From contig JADJOA010000011.1 in assembly GCA_016714005.1 (NCBI GenBank), positions 19,492-83,491 on the forward strand: 64,000 bases of DNA, read 5' to 3'. Below, piece after piece: positions 20,972 through 30,686 of this stretch (within the stretch, counting starts at the first letter, position 1; every line of letters begins with the position of its first letter). The notes under the pieces are model-generated. The model searched no databases and had not been told where the DNA came from. It saw nothing but the letters and a program-made list of their open reading frames with translations. The translations under genes and the position numbers were made by a program. This DNA comes from Bacteroidota bacterium. Lineage in GTDB: Bacteria > Bacteroidota > Bacteroidia > AKYH767-A > OLB10.

Positions 20972-22630
20972 TTACTTGTTCAACAATTCCTTCGCATTTT
21001 TCAAAGATGCCTGAGTAACTTCATTGCCACTAATCATTTTTGCAATTTCGTTAATGCGTTCTTCCTTATTCAGCAATTTTAAACCAGACGTGGTGGTATT
21101 GCCATGCGTATTTTTATAAACTAAAAAGTGTGCATCGCCTTTGCTTGCCATTTGCGGCAAATGCGTTATTGCAATTACCTGGTGGTTGTCTGAAATTTTT
21201 CGCACAAGGTCGCCTACTTTATTGGCAACCTCACCACTAATGCCGCTGTCTATCTCATCAAAAATAATGCTAGGCAATGCAACCAATTTTGCAATTAATG
21301 CTTTTATTGATAGCATCAGTCTCGACAACTCACCACCCGATGCAACCTTACTCAAAACCTCAAGCTTTATTCCTTTATTGGCGGTAAACAAATATTGAAT
21401 AGTGTCTATGCCTGTTGCCGATAAATTTTCTTCCTTGCTGTTTATTTCAATTTGCAGTTTTGCATCAGGCATAGCCGTGGAAGCAAGCATTTCTTTTATT
21501 TCTTTTTCAATTTTAGGTGCAGCTTTTTGACGCTTTTCACTTAGGAATTTTGCTTGTTCAAGCAATTTGTTTTTTTGCTGAATAATTTCTGCTGTTAGTT
21601 TTTGAATATCGGATTCTAATGTTGTAAAGACGGACAGTTTATTCTCAAAATCGTTTTTTATTTGAATTAATTCGGTTACTGATGATGTGTGGTGCTTTTG
21701 TTCCAAACGATAAATTGCATTCAATCTCTCATTTAAAATTTCTACACGCTCTGGGTTAAAAACAAATTCGTCCTGAACATTTTCTAATTCCTGTGCAATA
21801 TCCTTTAATTCAACCTGTGAGGCTTTAATACGGTTTGAAAGTTCATTAAGCGCTGGATGGAATTTTGAAACAGCATTCATTGAACTTACCAATTGTGCAA
21901 TAGCAGCAATAATATTTGCATCACCGTCTTTTAACAAATTAGTTGATTGACTAATGGCAGTTTTAATTTGCTCAATATTGTTTAATGCTTCTAATTCCTG
22001 TTCCGCTTTTTCTTTTTCGCCTTCAATCAAATTAGCGGTGCTCAATTCATCAAACTGAAACTGCCAGTAATCGGCATCCGCTTTTGCTTTCTTCTCTTCT
22101 TCAATTAAAGTGTTTAGTTTATCCTTTAGGCGGCTATATGACAAGAAATCTCTTTTATACACAGTAACTGCATCTTTAATTCCTGCATAGATATCCAGCA
22201 CATCTAACTGAAAATAGGAATTATTAAGGGTTAATGTTTCGTGTTGCGAATGCACATCAACTAAAAACCCTGATAGTTCTTTAAGAACCGAAAGATTTAC
22301 TGGAGAATCATTCACAAAAGCGCGTGATTTTCCTTCGGCATTTATTTCACGTCTAATGATGGTTTTACTTTCGTAATCCAGTTCATTAGCATAAAAAAAA
22401 TCTTTGAGGTTGTAATTTAAAATATCAAACTCAGCTTCAATAATGCACTTATTGTTTTTATTAAGCAACGATGACGAATCAGCCCTGTTGCCAAGCACCA
22501 ACCCCAATGCACCAAGTAATATTGATTTTCCGGCACCGGTTTCACCGGTAATAATGCTTAATCCTTTATTGAATTCAACATTAAGAGAATCAATTAAAAC
22601 GTAATTTTTTATATGTAAGCGTGAAAGCAA
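20972..22630 (-). CDS. recN: DNA repair protein RecN
   Basis: SMC-like ATPase of double-strand break repair, 552 residues. Walker A is GETGAGKSILLGALG (about residues 30-44). The coiled-coil arms span about residues 150-370. The ABC signature ASGGELSRLMLSIKA and Walker B SIIFDEIDSGISGEVA are in the C-terminal third. The N-terminus MLSRLHIKNYVLID is canonical and begins with a TTG at 22630; no in-frame ATG is nearby. It follows ribBA on the same strand with a 77-base gap. Confidence 0.96.
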   Translation of the reverse strand: MLSRLHIKNYVLIDSLNVEFNKGLSIITGETGAGKSILLGALGLVLGNRADSSSLLNKNNKCIIEAEFDILNYNLKDFFYANELDYESKTIIRREINAEGKSRAFVNDSPVNLSVLKELSGFLVDVHSQHETLTLNNSYFQLDVLDIYAGIKDAVTVYKRDFLSYSRLKDKLNTLIEEEKKAKADADYWQFQFDELSTANLIEGEKEKAEQELEALNNIEQIKTAISQSTNLLKDGDANIIAAIAQLVSSMNAVSKFHPALNELSNRIKASQVELKDIAQELENVQDEFVFNPERVEILNERLNAIYRLEQKHHTSSVTELIQIKNDFENKLSVFTTLESDIQKLTAEIIQQKNKLLEQAKFLSEKRQKAAPKIEKEIKEMLASTAMPDAKLQIEINSKEENLSATGIDTIQYLFTANKGIKLEVLSKVASGGELSRLMLSIKALIAKLVALPSIIFDEIDSGISGEVANKVGDLVRKISDNHQVIAITHLPQMASKGDAHFLVYKNTHGNTTTSGLKLLNKEERINEIAKMISGNEVTQASLKNAKELLNK

Positions 22631-22707
22631 ATTGATTTCGGATTTGGAATTGAGATTTCGGATTTAGGTTAATTCATACCCTGAAGTTTCGGGGCAACAT
22701 TCATAAT

Positions 22708-23919
22708 TCATAACTTCAAAGTATGCCCCATTTTATCCCTTTTGGTTTTTAAATAAAGCTCGTTGTGTTTATTTGATTTTATTTCAATGGGCACAATGTC
22801 TGTTATCTCTAAACCATAGCCAATCAAGCCAGCCCGTTTGGTAGGATTGTTGGTCATCAGTTTCATTTTTTTAACTTTTAAATCGCGCAATATTTGTGCT
22901 CCCACACCATAATCTCTTTCATCAGGTTTAAATCCTAATTCTTCGTTGGCTTCAACAGTATCTTTTCCTTGCTCTTGCAATTTGTAAGCGTGTAGTTTAC
23001 TAAGCAATCCAATACCACGGCCTTCCTGGTTCATGTACACAATTACGCCTTTTCCAACAAAGTCAATCATCTCCATTGCTCTGTGCAACTGAGGTCCGCA
23101 ATCACAACGGCACGAACCAAAAATATCGCCAGTAATACACGATGAATGTACACGTACTAACACAGGCTCGTTTTCACTCCATGTGCCTTTAACTAAGGCA
23201 AGATGTTCTTGTCCTGTTGTTTTTTGTTTGTATGCGTATAATTCAAAATCGCCAAGAGCGGTAGGCATATGTACGTTGACTTCTCGCTCAATAAGACTTT
23301 CATTTTTTAAACGATATGAAATTAAATCTTCAATCGAAATAATTTTCATATCAAACTTTTTTGCAATCTCTACAAGGTCAGGTAGGCGAGCCATGCTTCC
23401 ATCTTCATTCATAATTTCAACCAACACACCTGCAGGTTCAAATCCAGACATCTTTGCCAAATCAACCGTAGCTTCTGTATGTCCGGCTCTACGCAAAACA
23501 CCACCGTTTTTTGCTTTAAGCGGAAAAATATGTCCGGGTCTTCCCAAATCTTCAGGCTTTATGTTTGGATTAATCAATGCCTGAATAGTTTTACTTCTGT
23601 CGCTTGCACTAATTCCGGTTGTGCAGCCATGTCCTAACAAATCAACGCTTACGGTAAAATTTGTTTCATGTAAAGATGAGTTATTAGGGACCATCATTTC
23701 TAAGTTGAGTTCCTCGCAACGCTGCTCGGTTAAAGCTGCGCAAATCAAACCGCGTCCGTGTTTTGCCATAAAGTTTATAACCTCAGGCGTACAGTTGCGA
23801 GCAGCGGTTAAAAAATCGCCTTCGTTTTCGCGGTCAGCATCATCAACTACTATTACAATTTTTCCGTTTTTAATATCACGTACAGCTTCTTCAATACTGT
23901 TTAATTTTATATCGCTCAT
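22708..23919 (-). CDS. ribBA: Bifunctional 3,4-dihydroxy-2-butanone-4-phosphate synthase / GTP cyclohydrolase II
   Basis: Two entry enzymes of riboflavin synthesis in one chain of 403 residues. The RibB domain (about 1-205) has DDADRENEGDFLTAA and GHTEATVDLAKMSG. The RibA domain (about 210-400) has the zinc ligands in SSCITGDIFGSCRCDCG, the GTP-binding NQEGRGIGL and the catalytic region TNNPTKRAGLIGYG. The fused form is usual in Bacteroidota. No riboswitch-like structure is evident upstream. Confidence 0.97.
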   Translation of the reverse strand: MSDIKLNSIEEAVRDIKNGKIVIVVDDADRENEGDFLTAARNCTPEVINFMAKHGRGLICAALTEQRCEELNLEMMVPNNSSLHETNFTVSVDLLGHGCTTGISASDRSKTIQALINPNIKPEDLGRPGHIFPLKAKNGGVLRRAGHTEATVDLAKMSGFEPAGVLVEIMNEDGSMARLPDLVEIAKKFDMKIISIEDLISYRLKNESLIEREVNVHMPTALGDFELYAYKQKTTGQEHLALVKGTWSENEPVLVRVHSSCITGDIFGSCRCDCGPQLHRAMEMIDFVGKGVIVYMNQEGRGIGLLSKLHAYKLQEQGKDTVEANEELGFKPDERDYGVGAQILRDLKVKKMKLMTNNPTKRAGLIGYGLEITDIVPIEIKSNKHNELYLKTKRDKMGHTLKL

Positions 23920-23988
23920 TATTTTTTAAGAGATGACAAATTTAATCAAATAAAGTTTTGCGTTCAAGAGCTAAATCAACCATATTCT

Positions 23989-24020
23989 ACATGCATTTTT
24001 CTAATTTTACATGCGTTTTC
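23989..24020. repeat. Direct repeat ACATGCxTTTT, two copies 20 bases apart
   Basis: ACATGCATTTTT (23989-24000) and ACATGCGTTTTC (24009-24020) lie between divergent ribBA and the small lipoprotein gene. The 20-base period is near two helical turns, so both copies face the same side of DNA. This could be a tandem regulator site. Confidence 0.3.
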
Positions 24021-24030
24021 ACAACAAATA

Positions 24031-24362
24031 ATGAATTTTTTTTCTTTTTCCGTAGTTGTAATTTATCTACTGATAGCCTCTTGTTGCACTAGAAAAAATG
24101 CAGGCTCTGCTAACGTTTCTGATAATGATGCGGGATATGAAACTTTAATTGTAATTGATTATTCAGACCTATCGGGTTGTGGTTTTATTTTTTAAGGAAT
24201 GATTCCAGCAAATTAATTCCTGAGAATTTGCATGAAAGTCTAAAACATAATAATTTGAAAATAAAGGTTAAGTATACAGTAACCAACAAACCCAATATTT
24301 GTATGGCAGGAAAAACTATAGATATTATTGATGTAAAACGTGAAGACAAGCCTGCACAATAA
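24031..24362 (+). CDS. Small lipoprotein of unknown function (one frame break)
   Basis: About 110 residues when repaired. The start MNFFSFSVVVIYLLIASCC has a lipobox (LIASC). The frame is lost at the T6 run 24188-24193; one extra T joins SGCGFIF to LRNDSSKLIPENLHES and the frame runs to the stop at 24362. I do not recognise the family. It ends 3 bases before fmt, so the two are probably co-transcribed. Confidence 0.6.
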
Positions 24363-24365
24363 TTT

Positions 24366-25331
24366 ATGAACGAATCAAAAATTATTTTTTTTGGAACACC
24401 TGATTTTGCCGTTTCATCATTAAGGGAATTGCTAGATGCAGGTAAACAAGTGGTAGCAGTTGTTACCGCACCTGACCAGCCAGCAGGCAGAGGATTAAAG
24501 ATGAATGAGTCAGCCGTCAAAAAATTTGCTCTGAGTAAAAACTTACCCGTCCTGCAACCTGAAAAATTAAAAGACCCTGACTTCCTTTTAAACATAAAAA
24601 GTTATAATGCCGATGTATTTATTGTTGTTGCGTTTAGAATGATGCCCCAAGTTTTATGGAGCATGCCTCCTAAAGGCACATTTAATTTACATGGCTCATT
24701 GCTTCCCCAATACAGAGGTGCTGCGCCCATTCATCATGCTGTTATTAACGGTGAAACAGAAACAGGTGTAACAACTTTTTTCCTTAAGCATGAAATTGAC
24801 ACAGGGAGAATCATTTTTTCAGAGAAAATTAAAATTGAGCCAACCGACACTACCGGCACTGTGCACGATAAACTGATGAAAATAGGAGGAGAGCTTGTTG
24901 TTAAGACAGTTAACGCTATAGAACAAAACAACGTTTCTACCATTGACCAAATTAATTTAGTTGCTGATGCAAGCAGTTTAAAACACGCACCTAAAATTTT
25001 TAAGGAAGATTGTTTAATAAAGTGGAACAATGCCGTAGAGCACAATTATAATCATATACGTGGGTTATCACCATATCCAACAGCTTTCACATACTTAACT
25101 AATGCTGACGGGGACACATTGCAATTGAAAATATTTTTTGCAATAAAAGAAGATACTTTTGATCCAGCGGAATACGGGATAATAAACAGTGATGAAAAGA
25201 CCTATCTAAAAATTTCTTGCAATAACGGTTGGCTTAGTTTGACCGATGTGCAATTAGAAGGGAAAAAAAGGATGACTGTTTCCGACTTTTTACGCGGATT
25301 TAAAATAAACAATTACACTGTTAAAAAGTAG
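24366..25331 (+). CDS. fmt: Methionyl-tRNA formyltransferase
   Basis: Formylates initiator Met-tRNA using 10-formyl-tetrahydrofolate. 321 residues. The N-terminal Rossmann-like domain begins IIFFGTPDFAVSSL. The catalytic segment NLHGSLLPQYRGAAPI supplies the Asn/His, with the Asp in HEIDTGRI. The C-terminal OB-like tRNA-binding domain follows (NHIRGLSPYPTAF). Normal length and no breaks. Confidence 0.97.
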   Translation: MNESKIIFFGTPDFAVSSLRELLDAGKQVVAVVTAPDQPAGRGLKMNESAVKKFALSKNLPVLQPEKLKDPDFLLNIKSYNADVFIVVAFRMMPQVLWSMPPKGTFNLHGSLLPQYRGAAPIHHAVINGETETGVTTFFLKHEIDTGRIIFSEKIKIEPTDTTGTVHDKLMKIGGELVVKTVNAIEQNNVSTIDQINLVADASSLKHAPKIFKEDCLIKWNNAVEHNYNHIRGLSPYPTAFTYLTNADGDTLQLKIFFAIKEDTFDPAEYGIINSDEKTYLKISCNNGWLSLTDVQLEGKKRMTVSDFLRGFKINNYTVKK

Positions 25332-25396
25332 TTTCTTTTAAGGGCCAAATTTGCACTTCGTTATTTCTATTTTAAGAAATTTGCAACTCTTAATTA

Positions 25397-26095
25397 ATGA
25401 AACGATTAGTTGTATTTACTGGCGCTGGTGTAAGTGCCGAGAGTGGTATCAATACCTTTAGGGATAGCAATGGTTTGTGGGAGCAATATCGGATAGAAGA
25501 TGTGGCTACCCCGGAAGCATTTCAGCGCGATCCTTCCCTTGTTTTAGAATTTTACAACCAACGCAGAAAGCAAGTAAAAGATGCTAAGCCTAATGCAGCA
25601 CATCGTGCATTGGTTGAACTTGAAAAATATTTTAAAACGCAAATCATTACCCAAAATATTGATGACTTGCATGAGCGCGCAGGTTCAACAAATGTTATTC
25701 ACCTGCATGGACAAATAATGCAGGCACGAAGCACAGGCGATGAATCTTTGATTTATGATTTAGAAACGACAGAACTTGTAATTGGAGATAAATGTGAAAA
25801 GGGATTTCAATTGCGCCCGCATATAGTTTGGTTTGGCGAAATGGTTCCTGAAATGGAAAGAGCAACATACTACGCTTCAATGGCTGATGTATTTATTGTC
25901 ATTGGTAGTTCTCTTGAAGTTTATCCTGCTGCGGGGTTATTAAACTACGCTCCTGAACAGGCACAAAAATATCTGATTGATCCCAACGCAAAAGAATTAT
26001 ACCACATGAGTAATTTATCCGTTATTAAAGATACAGCCGGAAAAGCGGTTCCGCAATTGGTAAAAAAGTTAATAAATAATACTCATGCATCTTAG
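25397..26095 (+). CDS. cobB: NAD-dependent protein deacylase (sirtuin, CobB type)
   Basis: Removes acyl groups from lysines using NAD+. 232 residues. NAD-binding motifs GAGVSAESGINTFRD and TQNIDDLHERAGS are present, and the catalytic His is in IHLHG. The Y-x-x-R pair in EFYNQRRKQ fits the class III desuccinylase/demalonylase pocket. The four zinc-ligand Cys of classic sirtuins are not seen; only one Cys (GDKCEKG) lies in that region. Its end overlaps the next gene's start by 11 bases. Confidence 0.9.
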   Translation: MKRLVVFTGAGVSAESGINTFRDSNGLWEQYRIEDVATPEAFQRDPSLVLEFYNQRRKQVKDAKPNAAHRALVELEKYFKTQIITQNIDDLHERAGSTNVIHLHGQIMQARSTGDESLIYDLETTELVIGDKCEKGFQLRPHIVWFGEMVPEMERATYYASMADVFIVIGSSLEVYPAAGLLNYAPEQAQKYLIDPNAKELYHMSNLSVIKDTAGKAVPQLVKKLINNTHAS

Positions 26096-26651
26096 CGATG
26101 AATTTTTAAACGGTAGCATCTTTAATTGGGTTTTGTTACCCTTACTTATCTTTGTTGGAAGAACATGCGATGTTACGCTTGCCACACTGCGTAATATTTT
26201 TCTTTCGCGTAATATCAAAAAAATTGTTCCGTTAATTGGTTTTTTCGAAGTGCTGTTGTGGCTTATTGCGGTAAGTACCATTATTAAAAATCTTAATAAT
26301 GTAATGTGCTATATTGCTTTTGCAGGTGGCTATTCTATGGGAATTTTTGTAGGAATTAAAATTGAATCTAGATTGGCATTGGGCACACAACTGATGCGTA
26401 TAATCACCACGCGCGATTGTCATCCACTGATGGAGGCCCTCAATCGTGAAAATCTGGGTGTAACAGAAATTGATGCATTAGGCGCAAAGGGTCCGGTTAA
26501 AATTTTGCTAACTGTTATTAAAAGGAAAGATGCAGAACATGTAATAGACCTTGTAAACAAATATCATCCTAACGCTTTCTTCTCAATGGAAGATGTGCGG
26601 CTTGCCAATCAAGGAATATTCCCGGGGGCGATTCAAAACTCGAATATTTGA
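26085..26651 (+). CDS. UPF0316/DUF2179 family membrane protein
   Basis: 188 residues with three predicted membrane segments in the first 110 residues, followed by a soluble alpha/beta domain resembling DUF2179. The sequence FVGRTCDVTLATLRNIFLSR is typical of the UPF0316 group. Molecular function is unknown. The start overlaps the end of the sirtuin gene by 11 bases, consistent with translational coupling. Confidence 0.82.
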   Translation: MHLSDEFLNGSIFNWVLLPLLIFVGRTCDVTLATLRNIFLSRNIKKIVPLIGFFEVLLWLIAVSTIIKNLNNVMCYIAFAGGYSMGIFVGIKIESRLALGTQLMRIITTRDCHPLMEALNRENLGVTEIDALGAKGPVKILLTVIKRKDAEHVIDLVNKYHPNAFFSMEDVRLANQGIFPGAIQNSNI

Positions 26652-26678
26652 AAAGAATTTTTCCGGTGTTCTAATTAC

Positions 26679-27092
26679 ATGCTTAAATTTCACTCTAACA
26701 ATTTATTGGAATTACCATCCATTGCAGAGAAGTTGCTATCTGAATTAGGAGAAAAAAAAATAATTTGTATTTACGGACAAATGGGGGTGGGTAAGACAAC
26801 TCTTATAAAGGAAATATGTAATTTGCTTGGAGTAAGCGAGACGGTAAGTAGCCCTACTTTTAGCCTTGTTAATGAATACACAACTATCAAAGGCGAAAAC
26901 ATTTTCCATTTTGATTTCTATAGAATCAAAAATTTAGAAGAAGTATATGACATAGGTTATCAGGAATACTTCTACTCTGGTAATCTTTGTCTTATTGAAT
27001 GGCCTGAACTAATTGAACAACTTATTCCACTTAATGCTATGCGCATTTTTATTGCAATTAACCAAGGGCAAAGAACCTATGAGATTAAATAA
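26679..27092 (+). CDS. tsaE: tRNA threonylcarbamoyladenosine biosynthesis protein TsaE
   Basis: P-loop ATPase that drives the TsaB-TsaD-TsaE complex making the t6A modification at tRNA position 37. 137 residues, normal length. Walker A is GQMGVGKTTLIKEIC, then SPTFSLVNEY and HFDFYRIKNLEEVYDIGYQEY. ATG at 26679. No tsaB or tsaD is nearby. Confidence 0.95.
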   Translation: MLKFHSNNLLELPSIAEKLLSELGEKKIICIYGQMGVGKTTLIKEICNLLGVSETVSSPTFSLVNEYTTIKGENIFHFDFYRIKNLEEVYDIGYQEYFYSGNLCLIEWPELIEQLIPLNAMRIFIAINQGQRTYEIK

Positions 27093-27189
27093 TTTTTAAC
27101 ACTCTCCCTTACTACTCACAATCATTCCCATAAAATTTTAAATTATTATACTTTCGCCAACTCAAAAATAACACAATAGAATAATAGCA

Positions 27190-28418
27190 ATGAATAAAAT
27201 TAAAGTAGCAAACCCGGTAGTGGAACTTGATGGCGATGAAATGACCCGCATCATCTGGAAATTCATCAAGGATAAACTTATTCTTCCCTATATAGATCTT
27301 GATATTAAATATTATGACCTTGGTATGGAACATCGAGATGCTACCAACGATCAGGTTACTGTTGATGCTGCAAATGCCATTAAGCAATACAACGTAGGAA
27401 TAAAGTGCGCAACTATTACGCCTGATGAAGAGCGTGTAAAAGAATTTGGCCTCAAGCAAATGTGGAAGAGCCCTAATGGCACCATACGTAATATTTTAGA
27501 TGGAACCGTATTTCGCGAACCTATTGTTTGTAAAAATATTCCACGTTTGGTTCCTAATTGGACTGCACCAATATGCATTGGTCGTCATGCATTTGGTGAT
27601 CAATACCGCGCTACCGATTTTGTTACTAAAGGCAAAGGCAAGCTTACCGTAACATTTACACCAGAGGATGGCAGCACACCACAGCAGTTTGAAGTATTTA
27701 ATTTTAAAAATGATGGTGTAGCTCTAACAATGTATAATACTGATGAGAGTATACGCGGTTTTGCCATGAGTTGTTTTAATACAGCTTTGCAAAAGGTTGG
27801 CCTCTTTATCTCTCCACGAAAAATACTATATTAAAAAAGTATGATGGGAGATTCAAAGATATCTTTGAAGAGATATATCAAAAGGATTTCAAGACAAAAT
27901 TTGAGGCCAAAGGAATTACATACGAACACAGACTAATTGATGACATGGTTGCATCCGCACTTAAATGGAACGGTAATTTTGTGTGGGCATGTAAAAATTA
28001 TGATGGCGATGTGCAGAGTGATACTGTTGCGCAGGGTTTTGGTTCATTAGGATTAATGACCTCAACACTTGTTACTCCAGATGGAAAAACGATGGAAGCA
28101 GAAGCGGCTCACGGAACTGTTACACGCCATTTCCGCGATCACCAGAAGGGGAAAAAAACAAGTACCAACCCAATTGCAAGTATTTTTGCCTGGACCCGTG
28201 GGTTGGAGTTTCGTGGTAAATTGGATAATAACCAAGAGTTGATTCGTTTTTGCAGAACTCTTGAAGATGTTTGTGTTTCAACAGTTGAATCCGGAAAAAT
28301 GACTAAAGATTTAGCTGTTTGTATTTACGGAAACAAAGTCCTCCCTGAACATTATTTGAATACAGAAGATTTTCTTGCGGCATTAGATTCTAATTTAAAA
28401 AATGCACTGCAGGCATAA
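27190..28418 (+). CDS. icd: NADP-dependent isocitrate dehydrogenase, eukaryotic-like type (one frame break)
   Basis: Converts isocitrate to 2-oxoglutarate with NADP+ in the TCA cycle. About 410 residues when repaired, which fits the IDH1/IDH2-like homodimeric group rather than the E. coli Icd type. Motifs are VVELDGDEMTRIIW near the N-terminus, the isocitrate-binding SPNGTIRNILDGT, and the family signature NYDGDVQSDTVAQGFGSLG with the cofactor region AAHGTVTRH. The frame is lost near 27795; one added A restores [23 protein letters not shown]. A terminator hairpin lies 25 bases after the stop. Confidence 0.93.
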
Positions 28419-28442
28419 ATTTCTTGGTTGATTAACAAAAAA

Positions 28443-28471
28443 ATGCTCTCTAAAAACGAGGGCATTTTTTT
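28443..28471 (+). terminator. Rho-independent terminator of icd
   Basis: ATGCTCTC (28443-28450) pairs with GAGGGCAT (28458-28465) with one wobble, followed by a run of seven T. Confidence 0.85.
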
Positions 28472-28510
28472 ATCCTTGTATGATCAGGTGCTTAAATCAA
28501 ATTGTATTTG

Positions 28511-28546
28511 CAATAAAAAAATAACCCTCCCCGGTTAAGAGGAGGG
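28511..28546 (-). terminator. Terminator of the mazG-trmD-rplS unit
   Basis: On the minus strand CCCTCC (28546-28541) and GGAGGG (28530-28525) form a stem, followed by TTATTTTTTT. It lies 55 bases past the rplS stop. Confidence 0.75.
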
Positions 28547-28600
28547 CTTCAACAAAACAAGATGAACGAAAAGTTCTTTATTTTTCCTTACCTGTTGCAA

Positions 28601-28942
28601 CTACTTTTCTTCAATACGTGCAGCTTTACCGCTGATGTTACGTAAGTAGAAAATGCGTGCTCTGCGTACCACACCTTTTTTATTCACTTCTATTTTAGTG
28701 ATTTTAGGACTGTACAACGGGAATATTCTTTCTACACCAATGCCATTTGAAATTTTTCTGATAGTAAATGTTTGGGTAGCACCTGTATCTTTTCTTTGTA
28801 AAACAACACCTTGGAAGTGCTGCTCACGCTCTTTATTTCCTTCAATAATCTTATAATAAACTGTAATAGTATCACCAGATTTAAATACGGGAACTGATTT
28901 TGCAGGTATTAAAACTTCCTGCGCTGATTTCATTAAATCCAT
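28601..28942 (-). CDS. rplS: 50S ribosomal protein L19
   Basis: Structural protein at the 30S/50S interface. I use the ATG at 28942, giving MDLMKSAQEVLIPAKSV and 113 residues, the normal length; the longer open frame upstream encodes an unrelated basic stretch. Motifs are FQGVVLQRKDTGATQTFTIR and GVERIFPLYSP. It is the last gene of the mazG-trmD-rplS row. Confidence 0.96.
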   Translation of the reverse strand: MDLMKSAQEVLIPAKSVPVFKSGDTITVYYKIIEGNKEREQHFQGVVLQRKDTGATQTFTIRKISNGIGVERIFPLYSPKITKIEVNKKGVVRRARIFYLRNISGKAARIEEK

Positions 28943-29078
28943 TTTAATTAACTCGTTTTGTTTTTTGTTTCTATCGGGACGACAATAATAGCTATTTTTC
29001 CTTTCAGGAAATCCAAACAATCAAAAAAAAATTTAACGAAATTATAATTGTATTTAATACTTGTTGATTTTCAGTAGT

Positions 29079-29756
29079 TTACGGATTTAAAAGATCAGGC
29101 CGTTTGGCTTTAGTGCGTATAACGGACTGGTTGTGACGCCACTCTGAAATCAATTTATCGTTCCCCGAAAGTAGCACTTCCGGTACAGACCAATCTCCAA
29201 ATTTGGCTGGTCGGGTATAAACAGGCGGTGCAATTAAATCGTCCTGAAAAGAATCTGACAGGGCAGAGGTTTCGTCATTTAAAACCCCGGGTAAAAGCCT
29301 GATAATAGAATCGCTAAGAACCGCTGCCGCCAGCTCGCCACCGGAAAGAACATAATTTCCAATAGAAATTTCGCGGGTAATTAAATTTTCCCTCACTCTT
29401 TCATCAACGCCTTTATAGTGGCCACATAATAAAATTAAGTTTTTATATAAGGATAGTTGGTTGGCTATTTTCTGATTTAACAGTTCTCCATCAGGACTCA
29501 TATAAATTATCTCATCATAGTCTCTCTCATTTTTGAGTGCCTTTAGGCAATTATCAATGGGCTCAATCATCATAACCATTCCTGCGCCTCCGCCAAACGC
29601 ATAATCATCAGTAGAGCGGTGTTTGTTTGTGGCATAATCACGGAGGTTGATAAAGTTTACCTCAACTAACTTTTTTTCAGTAGCTCTTTTTAAAATAGAG
29701 TGGGAGAAGGGACTTTCTAATAATTGAGGATGTACAGTAATTATATCAATACGCAT
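29079..29756 (-). CDS. trmD: tRNA (guanine-N1-)-methyltransferase TrmD
   Basis: Methylates G37 of tRNAs next to the anticodon. 225 residues. The N-terminus MRIDIITVHPQLL, the motif AFGGGAGMVM and the trefoil-knot SAM-binding segments GHYKGVDERV and SIGNYVLSGGELAA are present. It lies between mazG (9 bases upstream) and rplS. Confidence 0.97.
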   Translation of the reverse strand: MRIDIITVHPQLLESPFSHSILKRATEKKLVEVNFINLRDYATNKHRSTDDYAFGGGAGMVMMIEPIDNCLKALKNERDYDEIIYMSPDGELLNQKIANQLSLYKNLILLCGHYKGVDERVRENLITREISIGNYVLSGGELAAAVLSDSIIRLLPGVLNDETSALSDSFQDDLIAPPVYTRPAKFGDWSVPEVLLSGNDKLISEWRHNQSVIRTKAKRPDLLNP

Positions 29757-29765
29757 GCTTCTAGT

Positions 29766-30536
29766 TTATTGTCCTGTTTCTTTTGCCCGGTTCCAGTATA
29801 CGTCCATCTCATTCAGGCTCATATCCTTTAGTTGTTTACCATCTTTTTTTGATTCCGATTCAAGGTAATTAAAACGGCTGATAAATTTTTTATTAGTTCG
29901 TTCCAGCGCTTCATCAGGATTGATATCTATAAATCGACTATAATTTATCAAAGAAAAAAGCAGGTCACCAAATTCGCTGATGGTATTTTCTCTGTTTCCT
30001 GATTCTGAAGCGGTTTTAAATTCGTTTAATTCTTCATTCACTTTTTCCCATACCTGCGTTTTATCATCCCAGTCAAAACCTGCGCCTCTTGCTTTTTCCT
30101 GAATACGCATGGCTTTAACTAAACTTGGTAATGATGAAGGCACTCCTTCTAAAACAGATTTTTTTCCTTCTTTTAATTTAAGTTGCTCCCAATTACGCTT
30201 TACATCCTCTTCATTTGAAACTTTTACATCGCCATAAATATGAGGATGCCTTGTAATTAATTTTTCGCATACCGTGTTTAATACATCAGCAATGTCAAAC
30301 TCTTTTGTTTCGGAGGCAATGCGTGCATAGAAGACCATGTGCAACATCAGGTCTCCCAGTTCCTTTTTTATTTCAGCAAGGTCATTTTTTAAGATGGCAT
30401 CGCTTAATTCATAAGTTTCTTCAATGGTAAGATGTCGTAGTGTTTCCATGGTTTGCTTTTTATCCCACGGGCATTTTTCTCGCAACTCATCCATTATATT
30501 TAATAGCCGTTCAAAGGCTTTTAGTTTTTCAGTCAT
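29766..30536 (-). CDS. mazG: Nucleoside triphosphate pyrophosphohydrolase MazG
   Basis: Hydrolyses noncanonical or excess NTPs to NMP and pyrophosphate. 256 residues with two MazG domains. The first has CPWDKKQTMETLRHLTIEETYEL and the E-x-x-E...E-x-x-D metal motif (KKELGDLMLHMVFYA). The second has EFGDLLFSLINYSRF. First gene of the minus-strand unit with trmD and rplS. Confidence 0.95.
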   Translation of the reverse strand: MTEKLKAFERLLNIMDELREKCPWDKKQTMETLRHLTIEETYELSDAILKNDLAEIKKELGDLMLHMVFYARIASETKEFDIADVLNTVCEKLITRHPHIYGDVKVSNEEDVKRNWEQLKLKEGKKSVLEGVPSSLPSLVKAMRIQEKARGAGFDWDDKTQVWEKVNEELNEFKTASESGNRENTISEFGDLLFSLINYSRFIDINPDEALERTNKKFISRFNYLESESKKDGKQLKDMSLNEMDVYWNRAKETGQ

Positions 30537-30602
30537 AAACTAAAGATAGAATGCTGCAAAGAAAGTATTTAACCGGCAGGTTGTGATTGATTTAAAAAAG
30601 AT

Positions 30603-30642
30603 GGCTTTCTCCAAATCTAAAGGGATAGAGATGGAGAAAGCC
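30603..30642 (-). terminator. Terminator of the T9SS surface-protein gene
   Basis: An 11-bp perfect stem, GGCTTTCTCCA (30603-30613) with TGGAGAAAGCC (30632-30642), lies 45 bases after the gene's stop on the minus strand and is followed there by a T-rich run. Confidence 0.8.
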
Positions 30643-30686
30643 TTGGTAATTACAGAATGATATTATCTGTTAATCATAAACACGCA

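Noticed and set aside
22635..22705. Tandem GATTTCGGATTT copies as a mobile repeat
   Set aside because: Only two short imperfect copies occur, with no terminal inverted repeats or target duplication.
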